Shown here piece by piece: positions 50,373 to 61,151 of a stretch of DNA of 64,000 nt. Both the position numbers and the translations under genes were made by a program. How positions within the stretch are numbered: position 1 is the first letter of the stretch; each line of letters starts with the position of its first letter. The stretch spans positions 62,001 through 126,000 of the forward strand of contig CAZVFX010000001.1 in NCBI GenBank assembly GCA_964626565.1. Reading direction: 5' to 3'. The stretch is from CAZVFX01 sp964626565. Its GTDB lineage: Bacteria > Myxococcota_A > UBA9042 > CAIXZC01. The notes beneath the pieces were generated by a model. The model saw only the letters and a list, made by a program, of their open reading frames with translations. It searched no databases and was not told where the DNA came from.

Positions 50373-53300
50373 TCAATTCGCCGCACACTCCTGGTACTGG
50401 GCGTTGCAAGCGCCCATGAACGACTGGAACATGCACATGGCTGAGGGCGGCATTCCGCACTGCCCGAAGACGCAGGTCATGAGGTTCCAGAACAGGGGTT
50501 GCGCTTCCGCACTCCCGTTGTTGTAGCATTCCAGGACGCACCCGAAATCGCCGCCGCAGGTGGTGGTGCAGGTGAGAATCTCTGAGCAGGAATCCCCGCC
50601 TCCACCGCCAACGCAGATGCCTAGGGGGGTGCACATGGCGCCCGGCTGGCACACGCCGCAAACGTCGCCGCAGCCGTCGGGCCCGCACTCTTTGCCTGCG
50701 CAGTCGGGTATGCAGCCGCACGGTCCGCAGTCCGGTTCGCAGGTTTCGCAATCCTCGTCGTACCACGGCTCGCACTGGCCGTTGCCGCAGCATTGACCGC
50801 AGTCCCATGGGCAGCTTTCGCAGGTCTCCCCGTCGGCGTCACACTCCCCGTCGCCGCACATTACCCCGCCGCCGCACGTGCCGCAGTTCAAGCCCTCTAC
50901 TTCGTCTGCGCAGATGCCGTCCCACTGCACATTGCAGCAGTACGGGTCTGAGGCGCACACGCACCCCTGGATCTTGGCGTCTTCGCAGCCGGGAGTGCCG
51001 TTGGCTTCGCAGCATTCACCTTCGCACCCGCCGCAGTCGTCGGGGCAACTGGCGCAGGTTTCATCGTCCCAGGCGGAGCACTGTCCGTCACCGCAGCCGC
51101 CGGGGCAGACCCCGCAGTCGGTGGCGCAGTTGACGCAAGTTTCACCCAACTCCTCTTCGCAAAGCCCGTCGCCGCACTGTGCGGGGCAGGGCCCGCAGTC
51201 CATGGGACAGTTGGAGCAGGTTTCGTCAAGCTGTACATCGCAGAAGCCGTTACCGCAGCACTCGTCGCAATCCTGGGGACACGCCTGACAGTTTTCAGCG
51301 AACTGCGGCTCGCACGAGCCGTTGCCGCAGCACTCACCGCAGTCGTCCGGGCAAGCGTCGCAGTCTTCACCGATGAAGCCCATGCAGTTGCCGTCCCCGC
51401 ACAGGGGAGTGACGTACTTGCATTTGCCCGATGCGGTGCAGGTCTGGAACTGAGCGCACTGGCCGCATTCTCCGCCGCAGCCGTCGGGCCCGCACTCCTT
51501 GTACGCACAGTCGGGCACGCAGGTGCACTGGCCCTGTGAGTTGCATTGGCTGCCTGAAGGGCACTCGCCGCACTCACCGCCGCAGCCGTCGGCGCCGCAC
51601 TCTTTGCCCTCACACTTGGGCTCGCAGAAGACGATGCATTCTCCGTCAGCATTGCAATACGACCCCGGGGCGCAGTTGCCGCACCCGCCGCCGCAGCCGT
51701 CGGGCCCGCACTCTTTGCCCACACAACTGGGCGTACAGCCGCAGTCGGCGTCGCACTGGTTGATAGCCTGGTCGGCGCACAGCCCGTCCCAGTTTACGTC
51801 GCAGCAGAATGGATCCATGCTGCAGACGCACTTGGTGACCACGATATCGTCGCAGCCTACCGAGTCGTGAGCCTCACAGCAATTGCCGGTGCAGGCGCCG
51901 CAGTCCTGGGGGCAGGTGAGGCAGTTCTCTTCCCCCTGGCAGATGTCGTTGCCACACACCGGACCGATCTGTTGGCACTGGCCGTCGGGATTGCATACCA
52001 GCCCCGGCGGGCAGGCGCCGCACAGCTTGCCGCAGCCGTCGGGACCGCACTGCTTGCCCCAACAATCGGGCACACACTCTTCCTGGCAGATGCCGAATTT
52101 GCACGTCTCGCCCGGCCCACACTGTCCGCAAGAACCGCCGCATCCGTCGGGGCCGCACTCGCTGTTCAGGCAGTCGGGGAGGCACACGCAGTTGCCCCAG
52201 GCGTTGCACTGGAAGCCGTCGGGGCATTCCCCGCACAAGCCGCCGCAACCGTCGGGGCCGCACTCGTTGTCGCCGCACTGCGGAATGCAGTCGCAATAGC
52301 CGTAGATATCGCAGTTGTACCCGGGCGGGCACTGGCCGCATGAGCCGCCGCATCCGTCGGGGCCGCACTGCTTGCCGGTGCATGACGGAGTGCATCCCAG
52401 GCACGCTTCATACTCGTCGTTGCATTCGCCGATGAGAATCGCCTGGCCGGGGCACGGCTCCACGGGCTCGGGTCCGCAAACTTCGAGGACACACTGCCAG
52501 ATGGAGATGTACTGCTCTTGAGCCTCCGGGCTGGCGTTGGCCCAGCAGGCGTTGTTACACTCTTCGTCACCCTCAGGACAACCCCAGGCGCAGTTGAGGA
52601 GTTGCTGGCAGTCCCAGGCGACAATACAGTTGCCGTTGAGGCAGGCCTCGTCCGGGCCGCACAGGCCGCACAGGCCGTTGCATCCATCGGGCCCGCACTC
52701 CTTGCCTGAGCAGTTGGGAGTGCATACCGGCTCACACAGGCTGGAGCCGTTGCAGAAGAAGCCGTCGGGGCACTTGCCGCACGAACCGCCGCAACCGTCG
52801 GGACCGCACTGCTTGCCCATGCATGAAGGATAGCAGATGTATTCGCACTCCCCGTTCTTGCACAGGTAGTCGGGCGGGCAGACGCCGCACTTACCGCCGC
52901 AGCCGTCGTCACCGCACTCCTTGCCGTTGCAGTCGGGCTCGCAACCGCAGCCGCCACACTCGTAGCACTCGTCCACGCAAATGCCGTCCCACTGAGCTTC
53001 GCAACAGTAGGGGTCCATGTCGCAGACGCACTCTTCGCAGGAGCAGCCGTTGCAGCCGGGGAACGGCGTGGTCACGCAGCCGTCGCCGCACTTGCCGCAG
53101 TCCTTGGGGCAGCTCGTGCAGTCTTCGCCATCCCAGAAGTCACATTCACCGTCTCCGCACATGGGACCCACCGGAATACAGGTTCCGAAGAGGGAACAGG
53201 TGAAGTCGGGCGGGCAGATGCCGCATTGGCCGCCGCATCCATCGGCCCCGCACTGCTTGCCGCCGCAGTTGGGGGTGCAGATGGGGACGCACTTGTGATT

Positions 53301-56300
53301 CTGGCACTCCTCGTCATCGTCGCACTGGCCGCACGAGCCGCCGCACCCGTTGTCGCCGCATTCGTACGTCACGCCCGCGGCGTCGGTGCAGGAAGGTTCA
53401 CAGATGTACTTGCACTTGTAGTTGTCGCAATACCACTGGTCCGGGCACTGTCCACAAGAGCCGCCGCAGCCGTTGGGCCCGCACTCCTTGCCCGCACAAT
53501 CGGGGCTGCACTGCATGCACTGGTAGTACTCGCTCTGGCAAGACGAAGTCATGGCGCTCACCAGGCAGTCGGGAGAGAGGTCGAAGCCGCAGGCGAAGAC
53601 CACGCACTGGACCAAGTCTGCGAACTCGAGTTGTGCTTCCGGCGTGCCCTGGTCGAGGCATCCATACATGCACTGGAGGCCCTCGTCCTGGATGCAGTCA
53701 ATGGAGCAGTCTATGAGGGCGGCGCACGGCAGGCCCGCAAAGCAGCTCGCGTTTTTGCAGGTTTCCTCTGGTGGGCAGACGCCGCAAATACCGTTGCACC
53801 CGTCGGAGCCGCACTCTTTGAAATCGCAGTCAGGTACGCAAATGGGCACACAGTCTCCACCGTCGCACTTGTGATCCGCGGGGCAGGTGCCGCAGGAGCC
53901 GCCGCAGCCGTTGGGCCCGCACTCCTTGCCTGCGCACGACGGCTGGCAGCAGCCTCCGCAGTCGTCTTTGCACTCGTTGACGCAGATGAGGTCCCAGGCC
54001 ACTTCGCAGCAGAAGGGATCCTGGGCGCAGACGCACTCTTCGCACGGGCAGCCGCCGCAGCCGGGCCACTGGGTCGGCTCGCAACCGTCGGAGCACGGCC
54101 CGCAGTCGTCGGGGCAGGTGGTGCAGTCTTCGCCGAAGGGCGGATCGCACACCAGGTCACCGCAGAATTTCTCCGCCTGGCACATGCCGGCGTCGTTGCA
54201 GAAACCGCCGGGGGGGGCGAGCCCCCCCCCCCACCCCCCCCCCCCCCCGCCCCCCCCCGTTGCCAAGAACGGGGGGGGGGAGGGGTTTTTTGCGGCGGCG
54301 GGCCCTGGGGGGGGGGTTCCCACAACCCGCGGGGCGGCCATCCCCCGCACAACTCGCCGCAGCCGTCGGAGCCGCACTCTTTGCCCATGCAGTTGGGCTG
54401 GCAGGGGAACTCGCACTTGCCGTTCTTGCACTCGAACCCCGGCGCGCACACGCCGCACAGGCCGGCGCAGCCGTTGTCTCCGCACTCCTTCACCTCCCCG
54501 TTGGGAAGGTCGCAGTTGGGAATACACACGGGAATACAGATGCCGGCCTGGCAGTCATGATTATCGGGGCACGCGCCGCAACTGCCGCCGCAATTGTCGG
54601 GCCCACACTCCTTGTTCTCGCACGACGGAGTACACGATACGCAGGCCAGGTAGTTCTGGTAGCAGGCCCCCAGCAGCGCACCCTTCACACAAGAGGGGTC
54701 ACCCGAATCGGCACACACCAGAGACAGGCAATCCCATACGGCCTTGAACTTGGAGTACTCGCCTCCGCTCGCACCAGCCGAGCACATGGCGAAGCACTCC
54801 TCACCGATGAAGAAGCAGTTTTCGGCGCAAGCGAGCATCAACTCGCATGTGGGCGGCACGATGCACTGGCCGTCCAGGCAGGTCTCGTTGGCCGCGCACA
54901 GGCCGCACACTCCGTCGCAGTTATCGTCGCCGCACTCCTTCTTCTGTCCGTCGGCGGTGAAGCATTCCGGGACGCACACATCGAGGCAGATACCGTTGTC
55001 GCAGATGGCGCCGGGAACGCAGAGGCCGCATTCGCCGCCGCATCCGTCGCCGCCGCACTCTTTGCCAGTGCAATCGGGTTCGCAGTAGCAGTTGAGGGGG
55101 AACTCTCCGCCCGGGTCGGCCCCCTGGCCGCCGCATTCATAGCCGACGCCGGGAAGCCAGCCGCAACCCATGTTGCCGCACTGTTCCACCAGGACCGAGT
55201 TGCCGATACACTTCATCAGCACGTTGCCGTCGCAGCAGCCTACGTCGGGAATGCCGCCGCACCCGGCGTTGGGCACGCACTTACCCTGCTGGCACACTGT
55301 GCCGGCGGGACATAACTCAGGGGCCAGCCAGCCGGCTCCGTTATCCGCGCACTCGCTGATCCCGTTGCCTTCGCAGATCGTCTCTCCCGGCGTACAGAGC
55401 CACGGCATACACGCGCCGTCCTTGCAGTACGCTCCAGCGGGGCAAAGGCCCAGCGAGATCCACTCCTGACCATCCTGGGAGCACATAAGCAGTTCGTTGC
55501 CGTCACACTCCATCTGGCCCGGCGTGCAATTCCCGAACGGAATGCAGCTGCCGTTGTCCGTGCAGTACTGGCCGGGCTGGCAGAAGCCGCAGGTTCCACC
55601 GCATTCGTCCCCGCCGCAATCTTTGTTGACGCAGTCGGGGGTACAGGTGCATTTGCCGAAGGGAGTGCACTGGAAGTTGTCGGGGCAAATACCGCACAGG
55701 CCGGAGCACTGGTCCGGTCCACATTCCTTTTCGGAGCAGTCGGGAATGCAGACGCACTGCCCGTTGTCGCAGTCCCACCCTTCTTCACAGAAGCCGCACC
55801 AGCCGCCGCAGCCGTCCTCGCCGCACTCTTTGCCGATGCACGACGGCACGCACTCTTTGCACTGCTCGAAAAGCTCGGCGCAGGCGGTCTGCACGGCCAA
55901 CTGGTAGCACTGGGTATAGGGAACGAATTCGCCACACGCTTCCTGTACGCAGGTGGCCAGCTTCAGGAACTGGGCCTGGGCGTCGGGCCCAGCCTGGGAC
56001 AGGCACATGGGGATAGAGATATCGGGAGGAGCTTCGCTGGTTTCGATGCAAGTAAGAATCTCATCGCAGCCGCCGGAACCGACGCACTGATTGTTGGTGC
56101 ATGCGAAGCCTGGCGGACACATCCCGCAGGAACCGCCACAGTCGTCGGCGCCGCACTCCTTGCCGAAGCAGCTCGGCTGGCAGTCGAAGCACTGGAACGC
56201 GTATTTCTCGCACATGGCTGCAGATGCCTGGGCCGCGCATTCCGGGGTCACGAACTCGCCGCAAACCGACGTGATGCACTCGAACAGGTCGAGGAGCGGG

Positions 56301-57517
56301 ATCTGGTCTTCGGGGTTGGTCGCGCCGATGCACTGCATGAGGCAGTTTTCGTCGAAGGGCGGACAGTCGAGGATGCATTGGTACCCTTCAGCGCAGTTGT
56401 AGCCGACGTAGATGCACTGGCCGACCACGCAGTTGAAGCCGACTTCGCAATCGCCGCACCACTCCCCGCAGCCATTGTCTCCGCATTCTTTGTTTTCGCA
56501 GGAGCAATCGGGGAGGCACTCCACAATGGTTCCAGGCGGGAGGCCGGCCGTGCCTTCGGGGCAGTAGTAACCGGGCATGCACAGGTCGCAAAGCCCCATG
56601 CAGCCGTCGGGAAGGCAGGCGTTGTCCACCATTACCGGACCGCACTCGGGGATGCACTGTGGTACGCAGGTGGCGTGCCCGTCCGCGCCATCTTCACACG
56701 TCTGGTTTGCAGGGCATTCGACGGTATCCCAACTTGCACCGTTGGCCGCGCACACCTTGTAGGCGTACTGGGTCAGGCAGTAGGACTCACCGGGGGTGCA
56801 AACCGCGACAGGAACGCACTCGCCGTTTTCGCAATAGGTTCCTTCGGGGCACACGAGGGTATCGCTGTATCCCGAGCCGTTTTCCACACACTCTTTTACA
56901 CCGCCGGCCACGCACACCAGCTCTCCCGGCGGGCAGACGTCGTCCTGGCAGTTGCCGGTTTCAAGGTCGCACCATTGTTCGGGAGGGCAGTGGTCATCTT
57001 CCAGGCACTCTTCGCACACGTTCTTGTGCGCGTTGCAGTGGGTCCCCTCGGGGCAGTCGTCATCGGTCTCGCAGGGAGCCTTGCACTGCTGGTCGACGCA
57101 CAGGAAGGGCTCGGGGCAGTCTTCGTCAGAGAGGCACTCGACGCACAAGCCGCTTTCCAGATCGCACACCAGCCCGTCCGGGCAGGTCTTGTCCTCGGTG
57201 CATTGCGGTTGGTCGTAGCATGTGTTGTTGACGCACATGCCGCCTTCGTGGCAGTGAGAATTCTCATAGCACTCTACGCAGGTCCAGGTCGCCGGGTCGC
57301 AAACGCCCCCTTCACAATCTGCGTCGGAGCCGCACGGGATCACGGGCACGTCGGGAAGGTCAGTGGGGATGACCGTGTCTCCATGTGCGATGTCATGGGG
57401 CGGCCATTTGTGGCCGTCCGGCAACAGGATGCTCTTGCCGCCCCGGCTTGAGCCCGGACAACCGGTAAAGTAAAATGCCGACACCAGCAACAGCGCCACG
57501 ATCAGAGTGCGTCTCAT
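50373..57517 (-). pseudogene. Giant Cys-rich lipoprotein, frame broken at about 54.2-54.35 kb (probable assembly error)
   Basis: From the ATG at 57517 (GGAGG upstream; lipoprotein signal LIVALLLVSAFYFTGCPGSS) the frame runs over 1,050 codons to about 54350. It resumes in another frame at about 54208 and continues over 1,270 codons to a stop at 50373. The two halves are clearly one protein of about 2,300 residues. The join falls inside a knot: GSDGCGELCG on one side and PPGGFCNDAGMC on the other. Architecture: an N-terminal CxxDxDC group; about 26 CGKECGPDGCGGSCG-type knots; six copies of a roughly 70-residue Cys/helix module (for example CSEILTCTTTCGGDFGC), one forming the C-terminus; and four WDGICVDEC modules. 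The 50373 stop precedes the next giant lipoprotein start by 49 bases, suggesting one operon. If the break is real, the gene is inactivated. Confidence 0.8.
54208..54350. other. Suspected sequence error: mixed G and C homopolymer runs
   Basis: Runs of 7 to 17 C or G follow one another here, with a T6 tract and an inverted repeat around GTTGCCAAGAAC. Nothing like this occurs elsewhere in the window. On the reverse strand, CGCGGGTTGTGGGAACC before the runs is a degraded copy of GGCGGTTTCTGCAACGAC after them, as expected when an error-rich read end is joined to the correct sequence. The stretch breaks a reading frame that is otherwise intact on both sides. Confidence 0.8.
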
Positions 57518-57544
57518 ATCGACCTCCGAATGAATCTCCAGCCC

Positions 57545-57573
57545 TTGTTTCTATGAAGTTCTCCCCTTATCAT
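57545..57573 (+). promoter_or_regulatory. Candidate promoter of the MBL hydrolase gene at 57626
   Basis: TTGTTT (57545-57550), a 17-base spacer and TATCAT (57568-57573; five of six matches). It leaves a leader of about 45 bases ending in an AGGAG site. Confidence 0.45.
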
Positions 57574-57580
57574 TGCGTAC

Positions 57581-57609
57581 AGTATACCTTCGCGGTAGAA
57601 CCGGATCAA
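57581..57609 (-). promoter_or_regulatory. Candidate promoter of the giant lipoprotein operon
   Basis: On the reverse strand, TTGATC (57609-57604), a 17-base spacer and TATACT (57586-57581; five of six matches). It is arranged face to face with the forward promoter at 57545-57573, so the two divergent genes share about 110 bases of control region. Confidence 0.55.
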
Positions 57610-57625
57610 CAGGAGTAAGAGCATC

Positions 57626-58492
57626 ATGTCGGATATATCTTTTACACAGGTTAAGTGGGGGTCATTCGTGCTCGACGGCGGGGCCATGTTCGGGATAGTC
57701 CCAAGGCCTCTGTGGGCCCGGCTCGTAGCTCCCGACGAGCGCAACGGTATTACCCTGGCGGCCCGATCGCTGGTGCTTAGGGGCGATGACAGGGTGGTGC
57801 TGGTAGACTGCGGGTTCTGGGAGTATTTTTCACCCAAACTGGCGTCGAAGGTCTATTCGGTTCATCAGTCGGATATGGCTGCCACCCTGGTCGAGCAAAC
57901 GGGGCTGTCGCCCGCTGATGTTACCGACGTCATTGCCACCCATCTGCACTTCGACCACGTGGGCGGCTTCCTGGAGAAGAACGCGGCGGGAGAGCTACAG
58001 GCCCGCTTTCCCAACGCTGCGTTTCATGTACAGAGCGGGCAGTTGGAGTGGGCAAACAGTCCGTCGGACAAAGACCGGGGCAGCTACGTGCCGGAACTGA
58101 TCGCGGGGATCGTCGGCTATGAGAATCTGGTCGCGCACGACGGCCCGTGGCAACTCGAACCGTGGCTGGATGTTCAGATCGCCCACGGGCATACCCCTTT
58201 CATGCAGATAGTCCATGCCAGGGCTCACGGCCGCACCGTAATTCACACTGCGGACATGATCCCCACCTCTTCCCACGTGCCGGTGCCCTATATCATGGGC
58301 TATGATAACGAGCCGCTGAAAACCGCTGCGGAGAAGAAGGAGTTATATGCCGACAACTCCCCTGATACTGTCTATTTCTTCGAGCACGATCCGGAGCGCC
58401 CGTTCTGGACCTTGCAGCAAACCGAGAAGGGCTTTGTCCGCGGTGAGGCTGTTCAGGAGAACGGTTCCTGCTTTGAGAAATCAGGGTTGTAG
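57626..58492 (+). CDS. Metallo-beta-lactamase-fold hydrolase
   Basis: 288 residues with an AGGAG site upstream. The zinc motif ATHLHFDHVGGF (HxHxDH), VVLVDCGFWEYF, the later His in AHGHTPFMQI and Asp in IHTADMIPTSSH, and a final FFEHDPE give a full set of metal ligands. The layout resembles the lactonase-like branch (AttM/AiiA and relatives), but many proteins of this branch have other substrates. No signal peptide is present, so it is probably cytosolic. Its last 40 bases overlap the end of the convergent PflX-like gene, so the two transcripts are antisense at their 3' ends. Confidence 0.85.
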   Translation: MSDISFTQVKWGSFVLDGGAMFGIVPRPLWARLVAPDERNGITLAARSLVLRGDDRVVLVDCGFWEYFSPKLASKVYSVHQSDMAATLVEQTGLSPADVTDVIATHLHFDHVGGFLEKNAAGELQARFPNAAFHVQSGQLEWANSPSDKDRGSYVPELIAGIVGYENLVAHDGPWQLEPWLDVQIAHGHTPFMQIVHARAHGRTVIHTADMIPTSSHVPVPYIMGYDNEPLKTAAEKKELYADNSPDTVYFFEHDPERPFWTLQQTEKGFVRGEAVQENGSCFEKSGL

Positions 58493-59391
58493 TACTCGCT
58501 GCTTTCGAGCTGTTGGATGTAGACGTTGGTGAGGCCCAGTTGGCGGGCGGCGTCGACGTAGAATTCGTACTCATCAGGGGCAAGTGTGCGGTTCAGTTCC
58601 GGGAACAATCCGTCTGCAGCCTGGTAAGCCGGGGTGTATTGGCTCATGAGAGAGAGGTGGACCGTTTTGGGGAGATTCCGGGCGATCCAGCCGAGTACTT
58701 CCACCGTATCCGACGCCCCTCCCGGCAAAGGAAGGTGGCGGATGAGCATGCCTTTCCTGGCGATGCCCTCGGGGTCCAGGTCGAGCCCACCCACCTGCCG
58801 AAACATCTCCAGCACTGCCGCGTGATTCACGGCCACGTAGTCCGTCACTCCAGAATAGACTTTTGCCGCCTCGCTGCTGGCATATTTCATGTCGGGCAGA
58901 TAGACATCCACCAGCCCTTCGAGGAGCTCAAGAGCCGCCACCGTTTCGTAGCCGCCCGAGTTGTATACCACCGGGATTTTCAACTCGTCCCGCACTAACA
59001 TCAGAGCAGGGATGACGGTGGTCAGGTGGGAGGCGGCGGAGACCAGGCCGATGGCGTGCACGCCTTGTGCCTGAAGCCTTAGCATCTCGGCGGCCATTTC
59101 TGCAGCGTTTATCTTCCGGGGTTCAACTTCTTTGGAGTTGCTGATTTGCCAGTTCTGGCAGAAGACGCAAGCCAACCCGCAGTGTTGAAAGAAGAAGTTT
59201 CCGCATCCACGGCTGCCGGAGATAGGGGGTTCTTCGCCCTGATGCACCACGATGCGGGCGACCTCGGCCACCGCTTCGGCCCCGCAAATGCTGGCCTCGG
59301 CGCCTCTCTCCACTGCGCACAGGTTTCCGCACAACCGGCACGATTTTGCGTGTTGCTGCAGCCTGGCCAGTCGTTCGCTTTCGGATACCAT
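58453..59391 (-). CDS. PflX-like radical SAM protein (COG1313 type)
   Basis: 312 residues. The N-terminus has a Cys set (CRLCGNLCAVERG, then a Cys in SICGAEAVAEVARI) that may bind an extra cluster. Next come VVHQGEEPPISGSRGCGNFF and the radical SAM motif QHCGLACVFCQNWQIS (Cys-x3-Cys-x2-Cys). These are the family marks of PflX-like proteins, which resemble the pyruvate formate-lyase activating enzyme but whose targets are mostly unknown. No glycyl-radical enzyme gene is nearby. It converges on and overlaps the MBL gene by 40 bases and diverges from a B12-type radical SAM gene, 82 bases away. Confidence 0.85.
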   Translation of the reverse strand: MVSESERLARLQQHAKSCRLCGNLCAVERGAEASICGAEAVAEVARIVVHQGEEPPISGSRGCGNFFFQHCGLACVFCQNWQISNSKEVEPRKINAAEMAAEMLRLQAQGVHAIGLVSAASHLTTVIPALMLVRDELKIPVVYNSGGYETVAALELLEGLVDVYLPDMKYASSEAAKVYSGVTDYVAVNHAAVLEMFRQVGGLDLDPEGIARKGMLIRHLPLPGGASDTVEVLGWIARNLPKTVHLSLMSQYTPAYQAADGLFPELNRTLAPDEYEFYVDAARQLGLTNVYIQQLESSEYYNPDFSKQEPFS

Positions 59392-59473
59392 CCACCCCCC
59401 GAGGTGCGTCTTCCTTTCAGATACTGCGGACAGGCGGCCCGCATTTCAAGGTAATTGCGAAAAGCGGGTCTTT

Positions 59474-61096
59474 ATGGTATCGATATACCGCCTAGGCGTT
59501 GGTCCCCGCCGCCCGGACCCGAACCTCATGGATACCGGCATGGATTGCCTGCTGTTGCACGTACCCAAATTCAGACATCGCTACGGCCCTTTTGGTCCCG
59601 CCATGTTCATCAACAGCATGGCCGCCGGACTGCTCTCCATCGCGGCTGAAGTCCAGAAGGGCGGGTACAACGTGGAGATTCTCCACCTGGGAGTGGAGCG
59701 GATCGCGGATCCCCGGTTCGACCTGGTCTCCTACCTGAAAAACAGCCGGCCGAAGGTGGTTGGGCTTTCTCTTAATTGGCACCACCAGGCCCCCGACACC
59801 ATGGACGCGGCGCTGACGGTCCGGGAAACCCTCCCGGACGCGTTCGTAGTTCTGGGCGGACACACGGCGAGCAGCTTTGCCCGGGAGATCCTGGAGAGCC
59901 ATCCCCATATCGACGCGGTGGTCAAGGGAGAAGGGGAAGCGCCGATGGTGGGCCTGATGAAGGCGCTCGATGGCTCCTCGCCGCTGTCGGAGGTTCCCAA
60001 CCTGTGGTGGCGGGAAGGCGGGGAGGTGGTCGAGAACGAGCCTCGATGGTGCGCGGGCGGCGACGAGCTTTCAACTTTCAGTTTTGCCGATTTTTCATCC
60101 CTGTCAAATGCCGAGAAATATCCTCATCTTTTCCCTTTCATGTTCCCGCCCGAACGACGCTTTTTGAATCGCCTGCTCTTCGACATGAAAAGCACGGCTG
60201 CGTTCGCCTTGCCATTGGGGCGGGGGTGCATGAACAACTGCGCCTGGTGCGGCGGCGGAGTTCACGCGACCCGAAAGCTCTACGGGCGCAAAAAGATCGA
60301 TTGCATCGCGCCGGAAGCAGCGGTGGAGCACATGGAAAGGGCGATGCAGTTCGGCTACACCGGTGTGTCCACCGATTTCAACGGCCCGGGGGTGGAGGAG
60401 GTGGTGTACGAGATCCTCGCCAGGTGCCGGCGTAAGGGGTTCAAGCCCCGGTGGGCTATGGATACCTGGATGTTGCCGTCGAAAGAGTTCGTGGATGCTT
60501 TTGCGGCCACGGTGGCGCCGGGGTCGTCGCTTCAGTTTTCACCCGATTTTGCGGTGGAGGAGCTCAGGGAACGATACAAGGGGTACCGTTTCTCCAACGC
60601 CGAACTGTTCGACACTCTGGACCATCTCGAAAAACGTGAGGTTCCGGTAGGGCTGCATTTCATTTACGGTCTTCCCGGTGCTGAACAGCACCAACGGGAA
60701 TCGCGTGCGATCATCGACCGTATCTACGGCTATCCCTGCGTGGCCCGGGTCCAGCAGCATGCGTGTGAGCTTGATCCGATGTCGCCCCTTTTCCTGGAGC
60801 CGGAGAAATTCGGGATCGTTCCTTCCCTGCGGACCTTCGGGGACTATCTCGACGCTCACCGGGGCGAGTTTCTAATGGGCTTCAGCCATCCGGACTGCAC
60901 CGAAAAGGAGATCCATGACAAGCGGTGCGATTCGGTGTGCCTCCTGGGTCGGTACGGCAAGCAGAAATGCGCGATGTCCAGGGCTGTGACGTCCATGCCG
61001 GCTCTCGACATTCTCTTATACGCTGCAGGCAAGACGTTGTGGGGGCTAAGGTACGATTCGAAAATTTCGGGCCTCTTTTCGCCAGGGGCTAAGTAG
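59474..61096 (+). CDS. B12-binding-domain radical SAM protein
   Basis: 540 residues from the ATG at 59474. The ribosome site is weak, and ATGs at 59528 and 59540 are alternatives; 59540 begins MDCLLLHVPKF, where family-like sequence starts. Residues about 25-200 look like a cobalamin-binding Rossmann domain (MAAGLLSIAAEVQKGGYNVE; LGGHTASSFAREI; VVKGEGEAPM). The radical SAM site is PLGRGCMNNCAWCGGGVH (about residue 255), then a barrel with VSTDFNGPGVEEVV and LHFIYGLPGAEQHQ. The C-terminus carries five Cys (PDCTEKEIHDKRCDSVCLLG and KQKCAMSR) that could hold an auxiliary cluster. Members of this broad class do methylations and ring-forming chemistry; no biosynthetic neighbours reveal the substrate. 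Confidence 0.82.
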   Translation: MVSIYRLGVGPRRPDPNLMDTGMDCLLLHVPKFRHRYGPFGPAMFINSMAAGLLSIAAEVQKGGYNVEILHLGVERIADPRFDLVSYLKNSRPKVVGLSLNWHHQAPDTMDAALTVRETLPDAFVVLGGHTASSFAREILESHPHIDAVVKGEGEAPMVGLMKALDGSSPLSEVPNLWWREGGEVVENEPRWCAGGDELSTFSFADFSSLSNAEKYPHLFPFMFPPERRFLNRLLFDMKSTAAFALPLGRGCMNNCAWCGGGVHATRKLYGRKKIDCIAPEAAVEHMERAMQFGYTGVSTDFNGPGVEEVVYEILARCRRKGFKPRWAMDTWMLPSKEFVDAFAATVAPGSSLQFSPDFAVEELRERYKGYRFSNAELFDTLDHLEKREVPVGLHFIYGLPGAEQHQRESRAIIDRIYGYPCVARVQQHACELDPMSPLFLEPEKFGIVPSLRTFGDYLDAHRGEFLMGFSHPDCTEKEIHDKRCDSVCLLGRYGKQKCAMSRAVTSMPALDILLYAAGKTLWGLRYDSKISGLFSPGAK

Positions 61097-61151
61097 CCAA
61101 ACCGCAACCTGGAGGTTGGCCGTAACTGATAGCTGACCGCTGATAGCCCAC
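61097..61151. other. Convergent gap with short repeats, no clear terminator
   Basis: A small hairpin, CAACC-TGGA-GGTTG, and two direct copies of CTGATAGC lie between the stops of the B12 radical SAM and polX genes. Neither has the T-run of an intrinsic terminator. Confidence 0.3.

Noticed and set aside
53711..54345. Tail of the first half of the giant gene read past the G/C block
   Set aside because: After the block the frame becomes Ala/Pro/Arg-rich and loses all Cys spacing, while the true pattern continues in another frame.
58453..59391. Pyruvate formate-lyase activation system
   Set aside because: The radical SAM protein is PflX-like, but no glycyl-radical enzyme lies in the window.
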